Shown piece by piece: positions 15,067-24,228 of a DNA stretch of 53,180 bases (the stretch's first letter is position 1; every line of letters begins with the position of its first letter). The position numbers and the translations under genes were made by a program. The DNA is from an uncultured Lachnospiraceae bacterium (GTDB taxonomy: Bacteria > Bacillota > Clostridia > Lachnospirales > Lachnospiraceae): assembly GCA_944382125.1 (NCBI GenBank), contig CALWMV010000006.1, positions 1-53,180 of the forward strand. Reading direction: 5' to 3'. Under the pieces are notes generated by a model, which was not told the origin of the DNA, searched no databases, and saw only the letters and a program-made list of their open reading frames with translations.

Positions 15067-18014
15067 ATGTAAAGCTCCCTGGTACGTCCGAATTCAGCAC
15101 TGTCCCTGTCTATCATGCCCGCATTTCCTATAGCGCAGATATAGTCTCCGGAAAGCAGCCTCTCAACATAGTCCGCAAGCTCCCTGAGCTTTTCATTGGT
15201 GCAGCCGAGGATCTCTGCCCTCTCTTTATCCCTGTCCTCATTGCTCACGCCGGAAAGGTAGGCTGAAAGCCCATCCCTTGTCTTCATGGAAGGGGTCAGG
15301 GGCCTGTCGAAATCTGACATGGCACCTATTATGTATTTATTGACGTCCCGCTCATTGAGGCTGAGGCTTCGCAGATATTCCGGGAGTCCCTTATATACTG
15401 CATTGGTCTTCGCTACCTCGGGATCCCTGTAGGATACCAGATAGGCCTTTCCCGAGCGCCCGAAGCCTGACATGCAGCCATAGGCTCCTCCCTTGACCCT
15501 CAGATTCTGCCAGAGGTATTCATAATTAAGGAGCACCCTGAGCACATCCAGGGCTCCTGTAAAGCCATGCTCCCCATCCCTTATGATGCCGGCCCTGGCC
15601 ACATAATTGACCATGGATGTGGTCTTTATACCCTCATTGAGCCTTCCAAGAGGCAGGAGCCTGCGTCCCTCCGGGACTTCATGGCCCTTGTTTACATCCA
15701 TTTCTGATCCGGAAGCCTTTTTATCAAGCCTTTCTCTGAGTTCTGCAGCCCTCAGTCCTGCCTGCTTAAGGCCCTCGTCGGACCCTGCCGCATATATGAG
15801 CACATTTTCAGTCCTGAAAAGCTTTTCGCTCACATCCTTAAGGGATGCGATGAAGTCCTTCCTTTTCTCCCCGCAGGCACATTCCTTTGAAGCGGAATTA
15901 AGGAAATCATAGAAGGCTATGCCCTCTGTCAGGTCATCGAATCTGGAGGTCCTGTCAAAATAGGAGCAGGCCCTTGTCACGGCTGCGCTATGGGAAGCGC
16001 CGTCTATCCTTGCCTGCATGCGGCTCTTTGCCTCATTGAGCTTCTCCATGACCCTGTCTTCATCATCAAGGAGAGTCCTGCTTATGATCTCAAATCCCGT
16101 ATCAAAGCCAAAGTCCAGCTTTTCCTCCAGCACACGGAAATCAAGGTACAAAAATCCCCTCATATCTCCGCTTCCGTCAGCCCTGGGATAGGCTGCGGTG
16201 TCAAAGTCCAGTCCTCCGGAATTGAGCATTATCTCATCACTGAGCTGGGCGTAGGTGTGATCCGCAGTGTCCATCTCACCCAGTATATATGACAGGAAGG
16301 CTGCCTTCTGTATCTCGTCCTCGCTGAGCTTTTCCGTATCAAAAAGCACCCTTACATATACTATGCCATTTGAATCCATGGATGTCCCGACCAGACCTCC
16401 CAGGTCCCTGGTATTTATCCGGTTTGCCTCCGGAGTCACTGCGGGTATGTCGCTCAGCTTAAGAAGGGGTATGCGGGCCAGATCCTCTTCACTGTTCTTT
16501 TCATCCTGATAGGCCTTTAGCTCAAAGGCCTCCGCTGCGGCCTTTTCAAGCTCTTCTTTTTTAAGGCTGTCTCTGTATGCCCGAAGCTCCGCTGCGGTCC
16601 TGGCCTCATTTTCTGCAAGCAGTCCCTTCCTGGGAACTATATCCACGGAGGCTGAAAAGCTGTTATCAAGAAGGTACTTCTCTATCAGCTCCTCAAAATA
16701 TCTGCCCTCTGCCTTTTTCCTGAGCTCTGAAAGAATGCTGAGGCTCCGAAGATGAAGCATCGGGTCCTCATCATAAAGCCAGGAATCAAAGGCATTAAGT
16801 CCGTAGACGAGACCTGCAGGAGTCCTTCCGAAATCCGCCTCCCTGGTCTTGAATTCGGAATAATTGATGGCGGCATAGAGGCTCTGCTTCTTGATACCCT
16901 CCTTCACCAGGCCTTTAAGGGTATCGGCTATTATCTCCTCAAAGCGAGCCTTGTCCTTCAGGTCGGCATTTTTCGCCACGACTGAGAAATAGGGCTGCCT
17001 TATACCGTTCTGATAGCCGCCAAGTATATCCTCTCCTATGCCTGCCTTTATCAGGGCCTCGGAAAGGGGAGCTCCCGGTGCATCCAGCAGCAGGAAGCTC
17101 AGTATCTGAAAGGCGTTATTGAGCACCGGATCCAGAGCTCCGCCCACCACAAAGTTCTTTGAAAGATAAGTATGTCTCTCCTCGCTCTCTTCGTCTCCTA
17201 TCGGATAATACCAGGTCTCGCTGACAGGCTCACTGAAGGCCTGCTGCATAGTCACCGCAGAGTCCACCGTTCTTCTTTCATATGCACTCAGATAATTTTC
17301 ATCTATCCATCTGAGCTTCTCCTCCATATCCATATCTCCGTAAAGATAGATATATGAATTGGAGGGATGATAATAAGCCCTGTGGAAATCCAAAAAAGCC
17401 TCATAGCTGAGCTTCGGGATATCCTCCGGGTCTCCTCCTGACTCAAAGCCGTAGGTGGTATCCGGGAACAGAGCATGGAGGGTCCTGCGCTCCAATACGG
17501 CCTCGGGGCTTGAAAAGGCGCCCTTCATCTCGTTATAGACCACGCCGTTATATATCAGCTCTCCCTGCTCATTGAGCTCGTAGTGCCAGCCCTCCTGCTC
17601 AAAGATCTTCCTTTCCCGATAGATATTGGGATGGAGTACCGCATCCAGATATACATCCATCAGATTCTGAAAATCCCTGTCATTGCAGGATGCCACGGGA
17701 TACACGGTCTTGTCCGGATAGGTCATGGCATTGAGGAAGGTGTTGAGGGAACCCTTCACCAGTTCCACGAAGGGATCCTTCAGAGGGAATTTTTCCGATC
17801 CGCAGAGCACGCTGTGCTCCATGATGTGGGGAACTCCGGTGCTGTCTTTCGGAGTGGTCCTGAAGCCTATATAAAATACCTTATTGATGTCTTTGTTTTT
17901 TACGGTAAATACCCTGGCACCGGTCCCTATATGTTCATATACGGTGCCGGTCCCCATGCTTTCCTCCAGCTGCTGCTCATCTATCTTTCTGTATATCTCT
18001 TCAAAACTCTTCAA
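15063..18014 (-). CDS. M16C (insulinase/presequence protease-like) metallopeptidase
   Basis: A 983-residue zinc peptidase related to eukaryotic presequence protease and Clostridial M16C enzymes, which cut peptides in a closed chamber formed by four homologous domains. The inverted zinc motif HIMEH (HxxEH) lies near residue 67, and the distal glutamate is expected about 75 residues later. The C-terminal part has the M16C-associated fold. No signal peptide is visible, so it is probably cytoplasmic. The most likely start is TTG at 18014, 8 nt after GGAG; an alternative GTG at 18098 would overlap the upstream gene by 55 bp. It is coupled to era. Confidence 0.9.
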   Translation of the reverse strand: MKSFEEIYRKIDEQQLEESMGTGTVYEHIGTGARVFTVKNKDINKVFYIGFRTTPKDSTGVPHIMEHSVLCGSEKFPLKDPFVELVKGSLNTFLNAMTYPDKTVYPVASCNDRDFQNLMDVYLDAVLHPNIYRERKIFEQEGWHYELNEQGELIYNGVVYNEMKGAFSSPEAVLERRTLHALFPDTTYGFESGGDPEDIPKLSYEAFLDFHRAYYHPSNSYIYLYGDMDMEEKLRWIDENYLSAYERRTVDSAVTMQQAFSEPVSETWYYPIGDEESEERHTYLSKNFVVGGALDPVLNNAFQILSFLLLDAPGAPLSEALIKAGIGEDILGGYQNGIRQPYFSVVAKNADLKDKARFEEIIADTLKGLVKEGIKKQSLYAAINYSEFKTREADFGRTPAGLVYGLNAFDSWLYDEDPMLHLRSLSILSELRKKAEGRYFEELIEKYLLDNSFSASVDIVPRKGLLAENEARTAAELRAYRDSLKKEELEKAAAEAFELKAYQDEKNSEEDLARIPLLKLSDIPAVTPEANRINTRDLGGLVGTSMDSNGIVYVRVLFDTEKLSEDEIQKAAFLSYILGEMDTADHTYAQLSDEIMLNSGGLDFDTAAYPRADGSGDMRGFLYLDFRVLEEKLDFGFDTGFEIISRTLLDDEDRVMEKLNEAKSRMQARIDGASHSAAVTRACSYFDRTSRFDDLTEGIAFYDFLNSASKECACGEKRKDFIASLKDVSEKLFRTENVLIYAAGSDEGLKQAGLRAAELRERLDKKASGSEMDVNKGHEVPEGRRLLPLGRLNEGIKTTSMVNYVARAGIIRDGEHGFTGALDVLRVLLNYEYLWQNLRVKGGAYGCMSGFGRSGKAYLVSYRDPEVAKTNAVYKGLPEYLRSLSLNERDVNKYIIGAMSDFDRPLTPSMKTRDGLSAYLSGVSNEDRDKERAEILGCTNEKLRELADYVERLLSGDYICAIGNAGMIDRDSAEFGRTRELYI

Positions 18015-18043
18015 TGCTGTTCTCCTTATATCCTTACTGTTTC

Positions 18044-18820
18044 TTAAAGCTCTCCCATCAGGTATCCCGCAACTATGGCGCAGGATTCCCTGACACATTC
18101 ATGAGGGAACATCACCATGTCAGTCCTGGTGCCTATGCCTCCCGGATCTATGTAGCCCGCTCTTCCGGCATATCTCAGAGAGCGATACATGTTGAAGTCA
18201 CTGGTCAGTATGGCCGTGCTGATATCCTCGTTCCATTCCCGCCCGTGCCTTTTTAAATCCCTTTCTATCACTCTGTGAGAAAAATAAATATTTTCCCTGG
18301 TATTGGTGGAGGACATCTCCATGAGCATGTTTTTTTCCGGGACGCCCTTGAGGAAAAGGTAATTATACATGGCCAGGGCCTCCGGCACCGGGTCTCCTTC
18401 TTTCTGTCCTCCCGACAATATAAATACCGTATCGGGATTCTGGGTATAATACTCATAGGCCCGGTCAAGCCTGAGCCTCAGGGAATTGGATATGCCGTCC
18501 TCAAATATCCTTTCCCCTATCACCACCACATAATCCGCCCTCTCCGCAGGCTTCCTTCTGGCATCTGCAGTGACCAGATACATGGTCAGGGCAAATATGA
18601 ACATGGACATGAAGAAGGTCGTATATATGAACACCGGCAGCATCCTCGGCATGCCCTCTCTTTTTCTTTCTCTTTTTCTTCCGAAAAAGCCCATAAGAAT
18701 AAAGACCGCAGCCAGACACAGCCAGATCCCTATGTACGAAGTAGAGATCCCGCTGTAAGCCGCGATCAGCATAAAATACAATATACAGGCTCCCGCCATG
18801 GAGAAAAAGATCAGTTCCAA
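18044..18820 (-). CDS. YdcF-like (DUF218) membrane protein
   Basis: A 258-residue protein with three predicted transmembrane segments in the first 105 residues (two at the N-terminus, one near 82-103) and a DUF218 domain outside or at the membrane (DYVVVIGERI...RLDRAYEYY...ILSGGQ...E...STNTRENI). DUF218 proteins include YdcF, SanA and ElyC, linked to envelope processes, but the reaction is not established. The start is TTG at 18820, 7 nt after AAGGAG, right behind the stop of the U32 gene. It probably belongs to the same transcript as trhP and the M16C peptidase. Confidence 0.82.
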   Translation of the reverse strand: MELIFFSMAGACILYFMLIAAYSGISTSYIGIWLCLAAVFILMGFFGRKRERKREGMPRMLPVFIYTTFFMSMFIFALTMYLVTADARRKPAERADYVVVIGERIFEDGISNSLRLRLDRAYEYYTQNPDTVFILSGGQKEGDPVPEALAMYNYLFLKGVPEKNMLMEMSSTNTRENIYFSHRVIERDLKRHGREWNEDISTAILTSDFNMYRSLRYAGRAGYIDPGGIGTRTDMVMFPHECVRESCAIVAGYLMGEL

Positions 18821-18823
18821 ATT

Positions 18824-20113
18824 TTACTCCTTCAAAGTTTCAGTCCTGAGTATCTCTCCCTGCCCCGGCATGGCTTCAAGCTTCACATAAAGCCTCTGCT
18901 TTGCATGGGGACAGCTGTCCATGGATGCCCCGCTTACGGCATCCCTGATCTCAAGGACCCTTGCCCTTTCATTGGTGAGATCCGCATGCATTATCTCGAT
19001 CTCATCTCCGACGGAAAACTTATTCTTCTGCACCAGTCCGAAAAATCCCTCCGGGCAGGAAGCTCCCGGAAGCTCCTCCTCTTCTGCATCCGAGAACAGC
19101 TCCTCTTTTGTGACCACGGTCCCGAGATAAGTGTATTCCTTCACATAGGTGCTGCTGTCGTAGATCATCGCCTCGGCACCGGCCCTTCCGAAGAAAAATC
19201 CGGTGGTGTATTCCCTGTGAGTGCATTTTCTTATCTCTTCCCGGTAAAGAGGCAGGTTCTCCCTGTAGAGTTCCTCGGACTCAAAATAGTCATCTATGGC
19301 CCTGCGGTAGCATCTGGCCACACTGGCCACATAGAGCTCCGTCTTCATCCTTCCTTCTACCTTGAAGCTGTCTATCCCGGCCCCGCAGAGCTCCGGGATA
19401 TGCTCTATCATGCAGAGATCCCTGGAATTAAAGATATATGTGCCCCTCTCATCCTCTTCTATGGGGAAATACTGACCCTCCCTTTTTTCCTCGCAGAGGG
19501 CGTATTTCCATCTGCAGGGGTGTGTGCAGGCTCCCCTGTTGGAATCCCTCCCTGTAAGGAAGGAAGAGAGCAGGCATCTTCCGGAATAGGCCATGCACAT
19601 GGCTCCGTGGACAAAGGTCTCTATCTCCATGTCCTCCGGGATACTGGCCCTTATCTCCGAAAGCTCGGAAAGGGACAGCTCCCTGGCGCTCACGACCCTC
19701 TTTGCCCCCAGTCCATGCCAGAAAAGATAATCTCCGTAATTGGTATTGTTCATCTGAGTGGAGATATGTATCTCCATGTCCGGTGCAAGCCTCTTTGCCG
19801 TCATGAATACTCCGGGATCGGATATGATCAGAGCATCGGGCCCCACATCCTTAAGCTCCAGGATATAATCATCCATCCTCTTAAGGTCGGCATTGTGTGC
19901 AAATATATTGACAGTAACATAGACCCTGACCCCATGCTCATGAGCATAGGCCACGGCCTCTGACATCTTTTCCTTATCAAAATTATCCGCCTTTGCCCTC
20001 AGGGAAAATGCCTCTCCCCCTATATAGACCGCATCCGCGCCGTAGCGTATGGCGGTCCTGAGAGTCTCCAGATTCCCTGCCGGAAGCAAAAGCTCAGGTT
20101 TTTTTCTTTTCAT
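18824..20113 (-). CDS. trhP: U32 family protein, tRNA uridine-34 hydroxylation (TrhP-like)
   Basis: A 429-residue U32 'peptidase' family protein. Members YegQ (E. coli) and YrrN/YrrO (B. subtilis) act with prephenate in forming 5-hydroxyuridine at the tRNA wobble base. The sequence starts with the typical KPELLLPAGNLETLRTAIRYGADAVYIGG segment (shown in part) and has the family signature MCMAYSGRCLLSSFLTGRDS followed by GACTHPCRWKY with conserved cysteines that may hold an iron-sulfur cluster. It lies 9 bp behind trmR, the matching methyltransferase. B. subtilis has two U32 genes here; this locus has one. A protease role is less likely. Confidence 0.85.
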   Translation of the reverse strand: MKRKKPELLLPAGNLETLRTAIRYGADAVYIGGEAFSLRAKADNFDKEKMSEAVAYAHEHGVRVYVTVNIFAHNADLKRMDDYILELKDVGPDALIISDPGVFMTAKRLAPDMEIHISTQMNNTNYGDYLFWHGLGAKRVVSARELSLSELSEIRASIPEDMEIETFVHGAMCMAYSGRCLLSSFLTGRDSNRGACTHPCRWKYALCEEKREGQYFPIEEDERGTYIFNSRDLCMIEHIPELCGAGIDSFKVEGRMKTELYVASVARCYRRAIDDYFESEELYRENLPLYREEIRKCTHREYTTGFFFGRAGAEAMIYDSSTYVKEYTYLGTVVTKEELFSDAEEEELPGASCPEGFFGLVQKNKFSVGDEIEIMHADLTNERARVLEIRDAVSGASMDSCPHAKQRLYVKLEAMPGQGEILRTETLKE

Positions 20114-20122
20114 CTCTGTCCT

Positions 20123-20785
20123 TCAGATCTTCACGGAAAGGCTTACTCCGTCTCCTATGGGTATCACGGAGCTGGAAAGTTCGGGATCATGCTTTATGGC
20201 ATAGAGGAAATCCCTCATGCGCTTATGGGTGGTCCGCTCCCTTCGCTCCACGGTAAATCTGGATTCCATGACCGTCATATCCTGGAGCACGTTGTCTGCT
20301 ATAAGGAGAGACCCTCTGTTCATGAGCCGCTTTATATCAGGGAGCCAGTTTATATACTGGCCCTTGGCAGCATCAAGGAATATAAGGTCAAATCCGGATC
20401 CATATCCGGCCTCCTCCGGAAGCTTCCGAAGGAGCTCTCCCGCATCTCCCTCCATGAGCCTTATCCTGTCCGAAAGCCCGGAGTGCATTATATTGTCCCG
20501 GGCCCTTTCGATCCTTTTCTGGTAATTTTCCATGGTCACGATACCGGCATCGCAGGATCGTGCCATGACTATGGTACTGTAGGCTATGGCAGTGCCGATC
20601 TCAAGCACAAGGGAAGGTGCCTTAAGCTTTATGAGAGTCTTAAGAAACTCCTCGGTCTCCTCCCTTATGATGGGCACCCTGTCCCTTTCAGCCTCAGCCC
20701 GAAGCTGCGAAAGGAAGCTGTCCCTTTCAGATGAAAGTGAAAGGATGTAGTCCTTTATCCTTACCGGATCCATGGCTGTCATCAC
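20123..20785 (-). CDS. trmR: O-methyltransferase, tRNA 5-hydroxyuridine methyltransferase (TrmR)
   Basis: A 220-residue SAM-dependent O-methyltransferase of the COMT-like family. B. subtilis YrrM (TrmR) methylates 5-hydroxyuridine-34 to 5-methoxyuridine. The SAM motif VLEIGTAIAYSTIVMA (near 65), the acidic loop GSGFDLIFLDAAKGQY and the metal-binding region LLIADNVLQD are present. The order mltG-like, trmR, U32 is the same as in B. subtilis, which supports the tRNA function over a small-molecule methyltransferase. Its start overlaps the mltG-like stop by 4 bp (GTG at 20785 or ATG at 20782). Confidence 0.86.
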   Translation of the reverse strand: MMTAMDPVRIKDYILSLSSERDSFLSQLRAEAERDRVPIIREETEEFLKTLIKLKAPSLVLEIGTAIAYSTIVMARSCDAGIVTMENYQKRIERARDNIMHSGLSDRIRLMEGDAGELLRKLPEEAGYGSGFDLIFLDAAKGQYINWLPDIKRLMNRGSLLIADNVLQDMTVMESRFTVERRERTTHKRMRDFLYAIKHDPELSSSVIPIGDGVSLSVKI

Positions 20786-21381
20786 TCTCCCGCGGCCTCA
20801 GCTCCGGCCTCTCCATCAGCCTCCAGGGAAGCCCCGGCTCCAGCCTCAGCCTCTCCTCCGGCTGTTTCTGCCGCCGCATCCCCCGCCGTCATGGCAGCGG
20901 CCTCCTCAGGGGTGATTATGTCCGCCTCATCTCCGCCTCCGATAACGTCAGAGGTCTCCATCTCCTGGGCCTTCTCAGACTCTGCCAGTCTTGCCTGGTA
21001 TTCTTCCTCTGATATGTTGATCTCTTCGATCAGCTCCTTGGTGGTCATGGAGGTGTTGAGCTTATATTCTCCGGGATAAATGTTGACCTCATAAAGCATC
21101 TCCTGAATGGAAAATGCATCAGCATCCCTGATAAGCCCGTTCTGCTCAAGTATATCGGCAGCATCCTCACGGGTGCAGCCCTCTTCAAACACCACCGTCA
21201 CATCCGTTCCGGGAGCCGTCTCCATCGGATCCTGATAAAAGATGGACCTTCCGAAGCTGTAGCACAGCTGTCCCAGCTCAAAGGCGATCAATATCAAAAG
21301 CGCCGCAATGATTATCCTTCCTGCGGCGCCACCCAGAAGATCAGCAAGCCTGCCTATGGTTGATCCTTTATTTTCCTGCAT
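20782..21381 (-). CDS. Short MltG/YceG-like membrane protein
   Basis: A 199-residue protein at the position of yrrL (mltG). After a short cytoplasmic segment and one transmembrane helix (about 18-38) comes a region like the LysM-like N-terminal domain of MltG (VTVVFEEGCTREDAADILEQ, then NIYPGEYKLNTSMTTKELIE). The large catalytic lytic transglycosylase domain of full MltG (about 340-400 residues) is missing. The last 60 residues are mostly Ala, Glu and Gly. It may be a regulatory or cell-wall binding relative. The ATG overlaps the rnj stop by 1 bp, so the genes are coupled. Confidence 0.78.
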   Translation of the reverse strand: MQENKGSTIGRLADLLGGAAGRIIIAALLILIAFELGQLCYSFGRSIFYQDPMETAPGTDVTVVFEEGCTREDAADILEQNGLIRDADAFSIQEMLYEVNIYPGEYKLNTSMTTKELIEEINISEEEYQARLAESEKAQEMETSDVIGGGDEADIITPEEAAAMTAGDAAAETAGGEAEAGAGASLEADGEAGAEAAGE

Positions 21382-23420
21382 CAGACCTCCGAAATTATAG
21401 GTAATATCATGGGATTGCGCTTCATCTTCTTCCAGATGAAGTCACTCAGGGTATCCCTGATGACATTCTTTATCTTTGCCCAGTCGCTGACATGATGTAT
21501 GAGGCAGTCATCCACGGCGTCCGCCACGGTAAGCCTTGCATCCTCCATCAGGTTCTCATGCTCCCGGACATATACAAAGCCTCTGCTTACTATATCCGGT
21601 CCGGATATCAGCCTTCCCGAATACTTCTCCAGAGTCATAACGACTATTATAATACCATTCTGTGCCAGATTTTGTCTATCTCTCATGACGATATTGCCCA
21701 CATCGCCTATGCCGAGTCCGTCCACCATGACAGGGCCCGCCTGCACATGTCCGGATATCCTGCAGCTGTCCTCTGAAAGCTCTATCACGTCACCGGAGGA
21801 GGCGATCACGACATTGTCGGGAGACACGCAGACATCCTCTGCTATGGTCTTCTGGGCAAGCCTGTGCCTGTATTCTCCGTGTACCGGGATGGCAAACTTG
21901 GGACGTACCAGAGCATATATCAGCTTAAGCTCCTCCTGGCAGGCATGTCCTGATACATGGGTGTCCTGATTTATGACCTCCGCATGCTTCTGAGCAAGCT
22001 CATTTATGACCTTCGCCACGGCCTTTTCATTGCCGGGAATGGGGTTGGAGCTCAGTACCACCAGATCCTTGGGACCTATAGTCAACTTTCTATGCTGTCC
22101 GCTGGCCATCCTTGAGAGAGCCGCCATGGACTCTCCCTGGCTTCCGGTGGTCACCAGTACCATCTTTTCATCGGGATAATCCTTGATATGATCTATGTCC
22201 ACCAGGGTGCCCTGCTGTATCCTGATATATCCGAGTTCTGCGGCGGTGCCTATGACATTGACCATGGAACGGCCGTCTATCACCACCTTCCTGCCGTATT
22301 TCTCGGCATCATTTATTATCTGCTGCACCCTGTCCACATTGGACGCAAAGGTGGCAACTATGATCCTCTTGTCGGGATGAGCTGCAAATATGGCGTCAAA
22401 GGTCCTTCCCACGGTACGCTCCGACATGGTAAAACCAGGCCTCAGGGCATTGGTGGAATCTGCCATAAGGGCGAGCACGCCCTGCTTTCCAAGCTCTGCA
22501 AATCTCTGAAGATCTATGGGGTCTCCGTATACGGGGGTATAGTCCACCTTGAAGTCTCCCGTATGGAGCACTACTCCGGCAGGGCTCTTTATGGCAAGGG
22601 CCGAGGCATCCTGTATGGAGTGGTTGGTCTTTATGAATTCCACCTCAAAGGCTCCCGCCTTTATCACATCTCCGTGCTGTACCACATTGAGCTTTGCGCT
22701 CTCAAGAAGTCCTGCCTCCTTGAGTTTATTGGATATAAGAGCTATGGTCAGTCTGGTGCTGTATACGGGGAGATTGAGGGATCTGAGCACATAGGGAAGG
22801 GCCCCTATATGGTCCTCATGTCCATGGGTTATGAAAAAGCCCCTGACCCTGGACTCATTGTCCTTCAGATAGCTTATATCCGGTATAACGAGGTCTATGC
22901 CCAGCATGTCATTTTCAGGGAAAGACATGCCGCAGTCCACCACGATTATATCTTCACCATACTCAAAGGCGGTGATGTTCATGCCTATCTCCTCGAGTCC
23001 TCCGAGGGGTATGATCTTTACCGTCTCAGGAGCCTTGCCCCTGCCCTTTCTGGTATAGGTCCTGCGCTTCCTTACGGGAGCAGCGCTTCCCTCCTTCAGT
23101 GCTTCCGTCTTTTTCTGTGAACGTCCTCTGCCTTTGGTCTCTGTTTTTGCTTCAGCGGAGACTATCATCTTTCCGTCTGCCACCTGAGTCTTATCTATCT
23201 TTCTCGGCGCAGGCGTCCTTCTCTTTCTTGCCGCAGTCTTTGCGGCTCCGGTATTCATATCCATATTTGCCATTTCTTTGTTCATTTCCGTCTTTGTCCC
23301 TGAAGCCCCTGTCCTGGCAGCGGTCCTGCGCCTCCCTGCCTCGGGCTTCCTTCCGGAGGCTGCTGCCTTTCCGGTCCTTCTTCCTGTCGTCTTTTTCTGT
23401 TCCTTCTTCTGTTCTTCCAT
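21381..23420 (-). CDS. rnj: Ribonuclease J with basic N-terminal extension
   Basis: RNase J is a metallo-beta-lactamase/beta-CASP nuclease with 5'-3' exo and endo activity used in mRNA turnover and rRNA maturation. From residue 135 on the protein follows the family: KIIPLGGLEEIGMNITAFEY, the metal motif THGHEDHIGALPY, the beta-CASP region with ATFASNVDRVQ, and HVSGHACQEELK. Ahead of this are about 130 residues rich in Lys, Arg, Ala and Thr, apparently disordered, which RNase J of B. subtilis lacks (it is about 555 residues). The ATG at 23420 follows AAGGAC; a TTG at 23441 is an alternative overlapping the upstream gene. Confidence 0.94.
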   Translation of the reverse strand: MEEQKKEQKKTTGRRTGKAAASGRKPEAGRRRTAARTGASGTKTEMNKEMANMDMNTGAAKTAARKRRTPAPRKIDKTQVADGKMIVSAEAKTETKGRGRSQKKTEALKEGSAAPVRKRRTYTRKGRGKAPETVKIIPLGGLEEIGMNITAFEYGEDIIVVDCGMSFPENDMLGIDLVIPDISYLKDNESRVRGFFITHGHEDHIGALPYVLRSLNLPVYSTRLTIALISNKLKEAGLLESAKLNVVQHGDVIKAGAFEVEFIKTNHSIQDASALAIKSPAGVVLHTGDFKVDYTPVYGDPIDLQRFAELGKQGVLALMADSTNALRPGFTMSERTVGRTFDAIFAAHPDKRIIVATFASNVDRVQQIINDAEKYGRKVVIDGRSMVNVIGTAAELGYIRIQQGTLVDIDHIKDYPDEKMVLVTTGSQGESMAALSRMASGQHRKLTIGPKDLVVLSSNPIPGNEKAVAKVINELAQKHAEVINQDTHVSGHACQEELKLIYALVRPKFAIPVHGEYRHRLAQKTIAEDVCVSPDNVVIASSGDVIELSEDSCRISGHVQAGPVMVDGLGIGDVGNIVMRDRQNLAQNGIIIVVMTLEKYSGRLISGPDIVSRGFVYVREHENLMEDARLTVADAVDDCLIHHVSDWAKIKNVIRDTLSDFIWKKMKRNPMILPIISEV

Positions 23421-23427
23421 CTTGTCC

Positions 23428-23700
23428 TTACTGCTTCTCAATACTTATCTCGTCCTTCAGCATCTCTTCAAATATGCCCATCACAGTTTCTCTCTCGTTT
23501 TCGTCCTCCACATCCACGTAGAGGGCCTCCTCATCCTCGGGGTCTGACATATCCTTCATCAGATAGCACTCTCCGTCCTCTCCGTCCGGTGCATCCGTTA
23601 CAAGTATATAATCCACTCCTCCCAGGGTAGTGGTCTCCAGCACTGTAAATTCGGTTTCAGTGCCGTCATCCATTATCATAACTATCTTATCATCCATCAT
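23428..23700 (-). CDS. DUF1292 family protein
   Basis: A 90-residue acidic protein of the DUF1292 family (B. subtilis YrzB). The pattern MDDGTETEFTVLETTTLGGVDYILV followed by an acidic C-terminal half is typical (quoted in part as IMDDGTETEFTVLE). Function is unknown. It overlaps the ruvX stop by 4 bp and lies directly before rnj. The order ireB-ruvX-DUF1292 is conserved in many Firmicutes and supports the assignment. Confidence 0.85.
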   Translation of the reverse strand: MMDDKIVMIMDDGTETEFTVLETTTLGGVDYILVTDAPDGEDGECYLMKDMSDPEDEEALYVDVEDENERETVMGIFEEMLKDEISIEKQ

Positions 23701-24137
23701 CTTTCTCCATTCTTCATATAATCTTCAAGTATAAGCGCTGCCGCGATCCTGTCCACATAGGTCTTCCAGTCTTCCCTGGCTATGCCGCTTTCCGAAAGCA
23801 CCTCTTCCGCATTAAGGGTGGAAAGTCTTTCATCCCAAAGCACTATATCCGTCTTCAGTCCGCCCTCCGAAAGTCTCAACTCCAGCAGCCTTTTGAATTC
23901 AAGGGTCTTTTCCGTCCGCTCTCCCTCGCTGTCGTTCATGTTCAGGGGGTAGCCGAGGACTATCCTCTCCACGTCCTCTTTTTCACACAGCTCAACTATG
24001 CGCCTTAATGTCGGGCGCAGCTTGCCTTCCTTTTCTCTTGTGATGGTCTCATACGGAGACGCAATGACACCGAGAGCATCGCTGAGCGCCACTCCCACTG
24101 TCCTGGAGCCGTAGTCCAGTCCCATTATCCTTCCCAT
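23697..24137 (-). CDS. ruvX: YqgF/RuvX family nuclease (Holliday junction resolvase-like)
   Basis: A 146-residue RNase H-fold protein. YqgF family members have been linked to pre-16S rRNA 5'-end processing and are annotated as putative Holliday junction resolvases. The metal-site pattern is visible: GLDYGSRTVGVALSD at the N-terminus, IVLGYPLNMNDSEGERT in the middle, WDERLST and the final acidic residue in YVDRIAAALIL. The start at 24137 (MGRIMGLDYG) fits the family; a start at 24173 would run through the terminator hairpin upstream. No strong ribosome binding site is visible. Confidence 0.9.
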   Translation of the reverse strand: MGRIMGLDYGSRTVGVALSDALGVIASPYETITREKEGKLRPTLRRIVELCEKEDVERIVLGYPLNMNDSEGERTEKTLEFKRLLELRLSEGGLKTDIVLWDERLSTLNAEEVLSESGIAREDWKTYVDRIAAALILEDYMKNGER

Positions 24138-24144
24138 AAAACAC

Positions 24145-24175
24145 AAAAACGACATGCCGATGGATATCGGCATGT
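24145..24175 (-). terminator. Intrinsic terminator between ireB and ruvX
   Basis: On the minus strand ACATGCCGA-TATCCA-TCGGCATGT is followed by CGTTTTTGTGTTTT. It lies 54 bp after the ireB stop and ends just before the ruvX start. It may limit read-through from ireB into the ruvX-rnj genes, since no separate ruvX promoter is apparent. Confidence 0.8.
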
Positions 24176-24228
24176 TGAAAAAAATGTCCTACCTTATCAG
24201 ATTATACTGCAACTCTGCTCAGGTGCAG

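Noticed and set aside
15898-23120. Long open frames on the plus strand opposite conserved genes, for example 315 codons at 5898-6845, 562 codons at 18275-19963 and 310 codons at 22188-23120
   Set aside because: They mirror well-supported minus-strand genes, lack ribosome binding sites and have translated sequences rich in His, Tyr and Arg typical of antisense shadow frames.
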